DNA of 64,000 nucleotides from Papilionanthe hookeriana x Papilionanthe teres. Lineage: Eukaryota > Streptophyta > Magnoliopsida > Asparagales > Orchidaceae. Positions 22,801 through 34,800 of the stretch are shown piece by piece; the stretch's first letter is position 1, and each line of letters begins with the position of its first letter. The DNA lies in assembly GCA_022702705.1 (NCBI GenBank), contig CM040439.1, positions 29,762,930-29,826,929 on the forward strand, in the 5' to 3' direction. The notes under the pieces are model-generated. The model searched no databases. It was not told where the DNA came from and saw nothing but the letters and a program-made list of their open reading frames with translations. The position numbers and the translations under genes are program-made.

Positions 22801-25800
22801 TTTCAAAAAGCCGCCGTCACGTTTGTTTTGCACGTTTCCGTAGCTTAATAAAAATGGCGTTACAAATTATTTAAGAAACGCGGTTGAGGGACCCCGCGGC
22901 CCACATCTTCAATATGCATTGAGCGGCTTTTTCCTCGTGTACCCTTCTCTCGTCTCCTCTCTCCCTCGTGTACCCTTCTCCCGTCTCCTCCCTTCCTCGA
23001 GCGGCTTTTCCTCGCGTCCTTCATGGATTTCAATCTGCGTTGAGCAACTTGAACTACTCCCGTCGGCTTCCTTTTCAATGGACATGCGGGGGTGAAATCC
23101 ATGGAGTAATCAGGCATACCCTGCAGCTTCTCCCAATCCCCGAACGTTAGAACCGACATCCAGTTCTCCTTCGACACTTGAAATACAATCCCTCCATTAG
23201 ATTCGTAATTTCTTCCAAAAAATCACAAAATCCCAAACCGTGTTTCAAGAAAAACAGACAAAAGTGCCAATTTTTTTTAAAGGCTTACATCGATGTTGCA
23301 ATCCATTGGGAATCGAAGAAGATGGGGAATGAATTTGGAGAGGAGCGGAGGGGTCGAGAGGAAGGAGAATGGAGGAGAAGGGGAACGAATTTAAGTTATT
23401 TATTTATTCATTTATCTATTGTAATTATTTTGAAATAGTTACGTACCTTCTAGTCAATTCCTTCCTACGTATTTATACATTGAGCATTTAAATTTTTACA
23501 TGCATAACAGGTTATTTATATATGAAAATGTGTATTTCACTTTTTTGCTTCTAAACTATCAAATATATAGTCATGGCACTTCTCTTCCAAACATCACTAC
23601 TGCACAGAGGCAGAATGGATCATTTATCCAGAAACAGCTACAAATCAGGTATTTTCCAAACACACAAAACAAACAGCCAACTAATTTATCTAGATCAGCT
23701 GCTGATCAACAACTTATTTGGAAAAGCTGGATAAGGTGCAGCTGCCCCAAACAGACCCTTAAGAGGAATGAAGAATTTTAAAAGAAAATGCAGATATGAT
23801 TTAAAGTGAAGAAATTAGACACCTACAACACTTCATTGTCATTAAGGGGGTGTTTGGCTGCAAATAGGATTCAAGTGAAATAGGATTTAGTAAATCCGGC
23901 AAATAAGGATTTATTAACTCTAAAAATTATTAAATATGAATAATGTTTGGTTCAATTAAGATTAAATTCAATTAAATCTATTTGATGTGTTTGGCATAAA
24001 TCTATTTGAAATATTTATTTTCCAAGCCAAATCCGTTAAATCCAACTAATAAGTGGATTTACTAAATTCATATTTAATAAATGGAACGAGCAAAAATTAG
24101 ATTTAACTTAACGGTGGATTTATCTAAGCTATCTATGATGTTGGGTGGATTTATGATAAATCCTCACTTAAGATCCCATTAAAATTGCCCTACCAAACAC
24201 CCACTAAAGTTGTCAACTCTAGACATGAAGTCTTCATATCATAAAAGAATATGCAGCAAACCTATAAAATAAATTGGTAAGTTAGGATAGAAATCTATCG
24301 AAAGCCCTATAAAATTTAATCACAAACTTAGAAATGATTTAAAAAACACAACAAAAACAAAACAATCTCCTATACAAGACTAATGGGAAGACTTATCTAC
24401 TTATCATATACTAAATTTGACACCACTTAAGCCATTAGGTTAAGGACTTAATTCCAAAATTAAACTATCGGATAAAATACATAAATCTACAATAATTAAA
24501 GAGAACCCTGAGTAACAAGGATTTTATTCAAAAATAAATAATAAATAATGGAAACAACACTTGGAGCATATAGTAAAAAATAGATTATTTAAGTAGATTC
24601 TATGATTGATAGGAGGTTAATTTTAGGATATCACACATTCTTAAAAGTCAATATAATAACAACTTCACCAGAAGATTATTAGGGGCAATCCTAAAAAAAA
24701 AATACCAGGTAAACTCGGAATGAAAGACAACAAATTCATTCAATTGAAGGCGAGTGAAACATCTGCATAATTTCCTTCAGTGGAGACCCATACAAACCAA
24801 GGCTTCCACACTATTTTCTTCTCGTGTTGTCACCTTATTGATATATGGGGATCCCCACAACCTTCTCATCATCATAGAATATCATAATTCTTTTGTATTT
24901 ATTATTCTCAAATTTCATATGCTTTCTATTTGAAACTCTTTTAAAATTATATAAACATTACAAAACTGTTGTAATAAAGTACTCAACCAATTCTCTCAAA
25001 TGCTTATAATTACTCACATATATGAATTCCCCTCGATCCAAAGCATTTAAAGAAGAACAAATTAAACCAAAGGATCAAAAAATTTGCAAGTAATCGCCCA
25101 AGTATAAAATTCAAGAAGAATTAGCAACCATAAACCAAATGCAATAAAAGAAGGAAACAATAATCAAAATTTATAGCAAGCATGTTGCCCATCCTAAAAG
25201 GCTTCCGCATTTTCCTCTTAACTTTTTGTTATCCAAGAATGCACGAATTTGCTAAACACATCACAAAATCTAGAAGTGGAAGACTTGGTTTCAATCTTCA
25301 AAAAATTTTAGAAATCTTCAATGAAGGGCATTTGAGATGATGTAATAATTCAGAACAAAAATTTACTAATCATGCAAAAAAATTGGCTGCCTCAGGCTAT
25401 GATAGTAATGAACATGAAGTCACTGAATAGCACATAAGAGACTTCATTACCGCAATCATTATAATCTCATCCAAACAATGCAGCCAATCATATAAACAAG
25501 CAAATAAAATAATCCCAATAACCACCTATTTAGAATTTAACCCAAACCTAAATAATGCCTTCTTTACTTCCGTGAGAGTCATGTGAAGCAAAAGGACTAA
25601 ATTAAATATAAGTTAAAAGCTCCTAGCATGTGCACATGAAGGAAAAGGACTAAATTAGCGATAAGTTAAAAGTTTGTAGCGTGGCCGATTTGGTGCACAT
25701 CCAATTGTGGGAAATTGACAGACAACTCTCAAAACTATGTTGAAATAACAAGAACATAGCATTTAATGATAAAACTAGAAATCAAAGTTAAAATTATCAT

Positions 25801-28800
25801 AGCCACAAACAATCAAATAGAAAGAAATTGAACGTTTAAAGGCAATTCCAAAAAAGATCACCATGTACAATTATGAAAACAGCAAATACGATAATAAAGC
25901 AAACCTGAAGATAAAACCTTTTTGCTTCCTCTGTGTCAACAAGATTATCAATCCTTTGTGCCATTTGCTTGTCTCCAAGAGTAACGACTGCAAGAGACTA
26001 TAATAACAAGCATACACCTCAGAATCAAAACGATGTCTCATAAATTTGGAAATATGTGAGCAAATGTTCAATAATCATAAATAAAAAAACTTTATATTTT
26101 GACAAATAGGCTACGAGCAATTCTAGCCAGATATTAAATCATATGCAACCTACAAAATCATGAGCTTCTTTCACGAAGAATCCATTATGTTTCCATTATG
26201 TTTGTTGAATCATAAAAATATGGTATAATTAAGCAAGGACAACTTGTTCAATCTTAAAAACCTTGCAATTCTTCCCTACAACAGTATGGCCCTACAAATT
26301 AAAAACTGACGTAACAAAATCAATTATCAATTCTTCTGGCTTAAAATTTTCATTGGCCAGACCTGGCCACACACACTGCGCTTCATGGGGTGATTTTGGT
26401 ACCACATATCCAACAAGACAACTTGATCTAGAATGTGTTGGGCTTCGTAAGATGGCCCAATCTAAACTAACTATAAAGTCATTAAAGTTGGACATAAGTC
26501 AAAAATACCCATAGTTTTACTTCAATTATTATTTTGAAGTCATAGCCCAAAGCATCCATCGAGTGGTTAATTAATCAATAGGCCGGGGTAAGAGTCCAGA
26601 TTGTCTATTAAACACGCCCAAAAGACACAACTCAAATAAACCAATTTGATATGAAGGCTGGTCCATCTCAACACCGTTAGAATGGCATTAGTTATAGGCC
26701 AAATTGAAGGTTATATGCTTTAGCTCATGATAAATAAAGCATAATTGAATTATTACATGCATGAAAATCAATGTCACTAAAATCACGCTTTATAAACGAA
26801 ACAAACTGATTGGCTAGCCCAGAACTTCGTCTGTCTATGAAACACATGCTCATAGCAAAGCATGTGCGCCACTTCGTTTTGCATCATCGTATCGTAGGGT
26901 AAGCACACTCAGAAATGGTTCAAAAAGAAACCCCTAATATATTTATGAATCATAGTTAATGATTTGGATCAACACCAATCTAGGCATAAGCACTCAATTA
27001 TCATTTTTGACTATCTTTAAATAGTTGGTCAAAGGCTCTTCATTCTCTCATATTGTTCTTTTATTCACTTTCTCACCCACTAACTTTCTTAAGCGTTTCT
27101 CACTAGTTCTTCTCATTGGCACTAGTAGTTTTTCACTCGAAAAATTTCTTCTCAAGAATGCATCACGATGGCACATCCTAACATTCGTTGAATCATAAAA
27201 CAATCAGTTAGGCCCTGTTTAGGATCACTTTCTGTTTTCTATTATTGCTTTTTGTTAGTTTATTTTGTTTTTTGTTTTCTATTTTCAGAAAACAAGTTTT
27301 GATAGTGTTATGATTTATATGTTTTTAAAAATAAAAAAATATAAAACATGTTTGGTTGAGTATTTTTTTTTTTTACAAAAAACTATAGTTTATATAAAAT
27401 GGTTGGCTCGACATGGCACTCCAGTATTTAAGCTCCGTCGCCCATGGCGTATACGTTGTCTTCCTTGCTCCACTCAACATAAAGCATTACCTATGTGGGC
27501 AGCGAGGCCTTGCACAGCTAATGGTTCAAAAAATATATTTTAAAAAAAGCAAAAACACAATTTCTATGTTTTTCATGTTTTGAAAACAAGCCTCATGCAT
27601 TTTTTTTAATAAAAAAATAAAAAATGAATAAAGACATTTAATTTTTTTGTTTGTTTTCTATTTTTTATTTTCAAAAACAAAAAATAAAAAACAGAAAATG
27701 ATCCTAAATAGGGTCTAAATAAAATATTTTAAAAATATTCCCTCAACACGTCATTATTTATATTTTTTTATCTTTTATTTTTTTATTTTGGGTAGCTCAA
27801 AATTATTATTATTGAATTATACCATTATAGGGCTCCTAGAAGGTATTTAGGGAGGCGATTTGACAGAGAAGTGACGTAGTAAGGGAAATATGAGCAATTG
27901 ATGAGGTTCGCAGGGGGATAGACGATGTTAAACGACTATTCAAGTTGAAAACTGTGGAGAAAATCATGAAACGACATGGTAGGGATGTTGAAGACGTTCA
28001 TTACCTAATCCTGAATAAGCTACATACACACTACTTACAAAAAGAAGAGGATACAATACTCCTAAAACAAAAATCAGTCATTACAATATCCAAAATACCC
28101 CAAACAAAAGCAATCTGAAAAAAATTAGAAATAGCAATATATATTTACATGTATGAGTCCCCTGCTTGAATGTTTCATTTTATAAGATACAGCTACAAGT
28201 TTCACTTTATAAGTTCGACCTTGTATATCAAGAAGATGGGGATCAATTAGACTTAAGTTAAAAATTAATTGTGAATATTTGTGCTTTGTTTACCATAAAG
28301 ACTCGTGACTAAAATACTTGATCACAAAATTTATTAAAATATTTTGCCTTTTGTTTGCATAAAAAAAATTAAAATCACTTGAAAAAAAAAACTAATTTCC
28401 ATGGTGCAGACACTCGATATCAACATGCATACAAGTAATATCACAACATTAACTTCTAAACTAAATCCACTTCACAAAAATAGAGTTGATAATATCTATA
28501 ATGTGATAAATTTTAACATAAGCTCAAATCATATGCAAATCATAGGTATGATCCTTTGCAAGCAAATAAGTGGGAGTTACAAGGTAAACTCAACAAAATG
28601 AAGTCATTCATGTTGATTGAAAATTTCAACAAGAGAATGTCCGATTTACAAATACTCGAACTCTAAAAGCAAACTATTTCAAGTTTAAACCCTAACAAAA
28701 AAAATAAAAACTCAAGAAACTGTAAAATATAAAAGCATTCAAAATATATATATTGATATAAGCTAAAATTAACCATCCATCCATCCATCCATCCATCCAT

Positions 28801-31800
28801 CCATCCACCATATTAATTTGATGAAGATGATAAATTTATGATAGCATAATGTCACACTTCGCCATCTTCATTGGCAAGACAACCATGGGATAGAAGGTTC
28901 TAGAGAACACCAGATGGATGAGAGAAATCCATATAACTCTAGAAGATTCCACCTCATTCTAGAGAATGGTAAAAGGAAAAACGCCAAGGAAAACTCAAGA
29001 ATAACCAAGAAAATTCTAGGGCTATGGATGTATATATTAATAGTTGAGAACTCTCTAGAAACTATGCTATTCTAGAATATTCCCTTGGATTTGGAGGAGA
29101 CTATAAATAGGAGTCCTTCCCCTCATTTATAATTATCCAAGAATCATCCAAGAAAGCATCGAAAAGCATTAATCCAAAGCTTACAAGCATTCAAGTGTTG
29201 TAATGAATATTTGTTGGTGAAGTGTTCATTTCTCCAATACTTCTCCCTACTCTTCTTTTTAGAGTGTTTTGTGCTCACAAGTCCAAGTGTGGTGAGGGTT
29301 GGGCTGATTTAGTGCCAATGAAGAGCACTAAAGCCACACAAGTGACTAAAGATAAGTTAGTCTGTGATAGTTGGTATCAGAGTCTAGGTTTGAAGGTATG
29401 GCAAAGAGACTGCAGCCACTAATGTAAAATCATCTCAACAAGGGCGAGGTCGTCAGCAACAACGAGATCTAGCTGCATCCAAATCACATGGGAGGTCCAA
29501 GGAGGTCATGCATGGCTTTGATTCACGCCTTGATTGGGTGGAGGAGGCAATGAATCGCGTGGAGGCCCAGATAGAAGATGTTGGCCAAAAGGTTGATGGA
29601 TTCGAGGAGAACATCACAATCCATTTAACGATCAGAGGTATTAAGGTACCAAATGGATAAGATGCGAGAGGACTTAATGGGGGAGCTCCAAGAGGTACGA
29701 AGTGCCCATGAAAAAGAGATGAGCGGCATACAAGCTAGCTTGGAGGATATGTGTGGAGACATCTCACAATGCAAGAGGGAACTAGTGACACCCACTAACG
29801 ATCACACATTCCAAGCTAAGAGAATTGAAGTTCCAAAACCAAAGAGTTTAAGAGAAACTCATAATGCAAAGGAAGTGGATAACTTCTTATGGAGACTTAA
29901 GCAAAATTTTGGTGCGATGGGGATTACGGATGAAGATGCAAGAATACAATTTGCAGCTTTTTATTTCTCAGATATCGTTATGTTGAGGTGGAAAAGAAGG
30001 CGAGGAGATATAGAGAAAGGTATGTGCACCATATCCACCTTTGATGACTTTAAGATGGAGTTAAAGAGGCAATTCTACCCCGAGAATGCAAAGGATGAGG
30101 CTAGAGCTCGGTTTCGAAGGCTCAAACAAATGGGATCGATTTGGGAATATATTAAGGAATTTACTAGCTTGGTCCTTGAAATCCCTGACATGTCAGACAA
30201 TGATGCTCTTTCAACTTCATGGATGGACTCCAACAGTGGGAAAAGACTGAGCCTAGGAAACGCGGAGTATAAGATCTTGTCACTGTCATCACGATCACTG
30301 AAAGCCTAGTTGACTACTCAAGGGAGTCCACAAAGCCAAAGGAAGAGTACAGATGTCAAAGAGGGGGAAGAAAAGGATCAACATAAGGATGAGAGTCGTC
30401 GCGAATCGCCCCCATCTAAGGCAAAAGACAATGGCAAGTTTAATAACAAAACAAAACTGCATAACAACTGTTTCCTTAGTGAAGGACCTCATTGGGTAAG
30501 GGATTGCCCTTAGAAGAAGGCTCTTAACACTCTCCTTGCAAGCCATCAGGAGGAAGAAAGTGGTGATACAACTGCTGAATAGGATGCGAGATGCTAATAG
30601 GCAGGAAGACCACTAGAACAATGGTGGACAAAGGTGCTTCCCACAACATCATCTCCGCCAAAGAAGCAAAAACGTTGGGTTTGTGAATGACTGAAGGAGG
30701 AGACTCCATCAATGTAGTCAATTCAGCGGTAAGGTTAATCTATGGAAAAGTCAGAGCAGTAAAGACCAGCACTGGAGCGTGGTCAGGTACCTTAAAGTTC
30801 TTAGGCATTCCAATAGATGATTTTAAAACTGTTCTAGTGATAAACTTCTTAGATCAAGCAAGAACAAACCCAATGCCCTTTCGTCAACACCATGTGCATC
30901 CTGGATGCAACACCATGTGCATCCTGGATGGGATAGAATGGTTAGTGCTACTAATATAATTTTACTCAAGTGACTTTTAATAATTTAATTGATTAATACT
31001 TAATAATTAATTAATATAATATTAGATTAATTAATTAGATAAATTTATACATAATTATTCAATAATTCATCAACAAAACTAAAATAAAAATTAAATTTTC
31101 ATTTATTTAATAAAATTATAAGTATTGATTAATATAATTAATAATTATTTAATTATTAATTTATAAATGTTAAACTTTTACTTAATTATTAATTAGTTTA
31201 ATGAAATTATTATTAATAAGTAATTATTTTAGTGAATATATAATTATTAATTAGTATAATTAAAAATAAATTTGTGTTAAATTAAATTATTAATTTTTAT
31301 CATAGTAATAAATAATCAAAATTTATTCATGATTTTTTATTCTAATAAATATAACAAATTTTTAAATCCTGACAAAAGTTGTCAAATAGCATGATATGAA
31401 TTAACTGAACTTACTAAATCACTTACCGAATAATTTTTAGAATTTAACCTTTTCAAAATTTACTATATTCGGTTTATTAAATTCTACTAAATTAAATTTC
31501 ATCCATTGCCAAATAGCCACTTATGAAAAACCTTTAATGAAATCATTAAGTGTTCACAGAATGAGAACAAAATCTCTAAATAGTGTCTTTTTTAAAAATG
31601 CTCTTTTTTTAAGTAAGAAACATAACAACTAAATAAAATATCACGTATAGAAAATACCCAAAAGATGAAAATAGTTGCACTATGCTCCAAGTGGCTACCT
31701 AATGCAGGAGCTTATCGCTCGCGGTACGCGATGCTGTAGTTGTTACAGTAACTACCCCCACCCCCCTTTCCTATTTAATTTATTTCCTTTCCTCATTATA

Positions 31801-34800
31801 ATTCCTTCCCTTCTCTATTCTCCTTGCCTATTATTTTATCTACTAATCCCCTCTTTATATAGGCGTTGTTTTTTTTTTGGGATGATTTGCTGATTTCACC
31901 TATTGCCTCTGAGGCGTTCATCCCCTCCAGAGGTTTTATCCGATGGGCGACGAAGGGAAGGTGATCCAGCTATAATTTGTCTGGCGGTGACCATTTCCAA
32001 GGGTGTGGGTGGTGCTCCAAGTATAGCTCGACCATGACGAGACGTTTGTCATTCGACAGCCCCTCTACCATGTAGTCCAGAAGTCGTCAGCTTGTTGCCC
32101 TCCCTCGGACTCACCTTCAGCAGGCCGCCAGCCCTTCTTTATGTCTGCTTGTTGTTGATGCCATGCTAGGACAGCAAACAAGCTGCTCTGTCAAATAACC
32201 TCAAAACCTAATACAGATTCCGCTACCTCTTTCTTATTGCAAGACGAAACCCCCACTTCCACTCCTGCTGTACCACCAACGCTCCACCCTCTTCTACTAC
32301 CCTAATTATACCCTCCCTCCCTTCCTTTCTACCACCCAACCATCTCCTTCTCCCTAGGCCTAATTGGGTCTATGTGGTGTGTCTTTTGTTATTATTTCCT
32401 TTTGTCATATTTGTCGTCGTAACCCTATCAAAATTTAGGAATAATATTATTCGCATTTTATTTGTCGTTTGGGCCTTTGTACGATATCATTTGGTATCAA
32501 AACTAGCCCAACCCTATTCTTATCCTAGGGTTCCCCAGCATCCACCCCACCCAAGCCACCACCAACCAAAATTTTTTTGCCCTAAAAGCTTAAACGGATG
32601 AAGTTGAAATCCCCCAAACCGTGGAGATTGATGACGGAACTTCCTGCCTGCGATACCGTAGCAGTTATAATAATCGCGGTCCCCCATGTCCTATTTAATT
32701 CATTTCCTTTCCTTTCCTTATTCTTTCCCATTATAATTCCCTCTCTTCTCTACTTCTTTCCTATTCCTCTCCTTGCTTATTATATCTCTCCTCTATCCTA
32801 CTCCTTACCTTTTTTATCTACTAATCCCCTCATAGAGTATAGTTTTCAAAGGTTAGAGGAGGAGGTTTATGGATGGTTTGTTGATTTCAGCTACTGCCTC
32901 TGAGACGTTCTTCCTCTCTAAAGGCTATATCCAATGGCAAGAAGGTGCTCCAACTGTATCTCATCAGAGATTGTGACCATCTCTAAGGGTCCGGGCGATG
33001 CCCCGGTTGTAGCTTGACCCTGACGAAACATTTATCTTTCTGCAGCCCCTCTCCCATGAGGTCCAGCAGTCGCCAACTTGCTGCCCTCTCTCTAGCATAC
33101 CTTTAGCAAGCCGCCAACCCTTCTTTATGTCTGCTTATTGCTCCTATCAAACCAGGACAGCAAACAGGCTGCTGTCAAATCACCTTCCAAACCTACTATA
33201 GATCCCGCTAACTCTTCCTAACTGCAAGCCGCAGCACCCACTTCCACTGCTACTGTATCGCCAACACTCCACCCTCTTCTACTACCCTAATTATAACCCT
33301 CCCTTCATTTCTAACACCCAACCATGTCCTTCTCCTAGCCCTAATTGGGTCTATGTGTTGTGTCTTTGTTGTTATTTCTTTTTTACGTATGTATCGTTGT
33401 AACCCTATCGAAATTCAACGATAATATTATTTGAATTTTATTTATGATTGTATTTTTTCTCTGGTATCACTACCACTTTATCCTTTCACCTAAAACATGG
33501 CAAGGGTGCGGATGTTAAAAATTAACCAAGCAACACAAAAGAAAGTGTCAAATCCATAATATTAAATTGTGCATGATTAGCATCTAAAGCTATTAAAAAC
33601 AAATACATCTTCTAAGCAAGGTGTTCATAGCAAAAAAAGGGACAATTAACTGCACATGGGTCGAGCTTTAAAACCAAGAAGCCCCTAATGTCCATGCATC
33701 AAACATACAGGCCGATCAATCCATTTGTTGAAGTTTCCAGATTTATCCTGTAAATAGATTGGGAGAATAAATTAAGAATCTATTTGTATTAATTTGTATT
33801 AATTTGTATTAATTTGTAATCCCTTAAATCAAGGGAATTAGGTAGATAGTTTCCTTTTTATTCATTGTAATCTTCTCTATATAACAACTTGTATTACCAA
33901 TTCAAAGTAAGAAAATACAGAATAATTTTCTATCATATCTGATTTCCCACATGGTATCAGAGCCCTAAAAATTTTTTCTGGGATTTGGAAGCCTTCATTG
34001 CTTCTGTCTTCTTCCTTCGCGTCGATTGGCTTCGTCTGCGTCATCCGCTGCACGTCTAAACTGAACGCGTCGTCCGAACTCGTCGTCGCGCACTGAACGT
34101 GTCGTCCTGAACGCGCCGTCTGCTTCGTCTTCGTCTTCGTCTTCGTGGCGCACTGAACGCACCGTCCGAACGCTTCGTCTTCGTTCTCCGTCCGAAAGCT
34201 TCGTCGCGCGCTGAATGCTCCACACCAAACGCAGCGACCGTATCGTCTGTGTTTTGCTGAAGCGCGTCGTCCGCATCATCTGAGCCAAACTTCCGCATCA
34301 TCAACAACCTTTATTGTTGTGTTTTGCTGTGAACCTCTCCAACAGCCTTCGCGCCGTCCGCGTCGTCCAGGTTCCTTCGCGCGTCGAACGACGATCTGCT
34401 TCCGCCTCGTCCTCGACGATCTGCTTCCTTTCCCGCAGCCTTTATTGCTGCGAACTTTATTGCTACGAAGTCGTCTCGTCTTCGTTCGATTAGAGGAAAC
34501 AACGAGGCCCCGACGCTGAGTCTCTCCTCAACAGTTTGTTCGACGTGTCCCGCACGACGTCTCCCCCACGACAGTTTTTTTTCTGAGAAGAAGCGCGCTT
34601 CGCAGAGCAGCCTTCATCGCCGCCGCCCGGAGTTGTGCGATCTCCCGCGATCCGCGTCGTCCGTAAACAGGCTTGCGTCTCTTAACCACGTCATCCCGAA
34701 ACAGGAACAACCTTAATTGCTGTGATTTATCTTCTCTACCATGTCAATGTTCAACAGTGAAGAAATTGAGAAGTTGAGGAGCTTGTTAGGTTCTCTTGAG

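Larger units (their letters stand above)
28849..30960 (+). mobile_element. Ty3/gypsy-type retrotransposon, 5' part only
   Basis: A likely 5' LTR (TGTCACACTTCG at 28849 to about 29370, with TATAAATAG at 29103) is followed by a primer-binding-like TTGGTATCAGAGTC at 29372, then gag and part of protease. Reverse transcriptase, integrase and 3' LTR are missing. The copy ends near 30960 in AT-rich DNA. Confidence 0.7.

Noticed and set aside
25871..26071. Possible 2-bp insertion in PNPase exon f, suggested by a longer minus-strand frame
   Set aside because: Re-reading the bases gave GTTACTCTTGGAGAC with no extra bases; the exon is 93 bp and in frame. The longer frame is a shadow.
33995..34710. Open frames on both strands rich in Arg/Asp/Ser
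   Set aside because: Same compositional artefact in the leader of the second copia.
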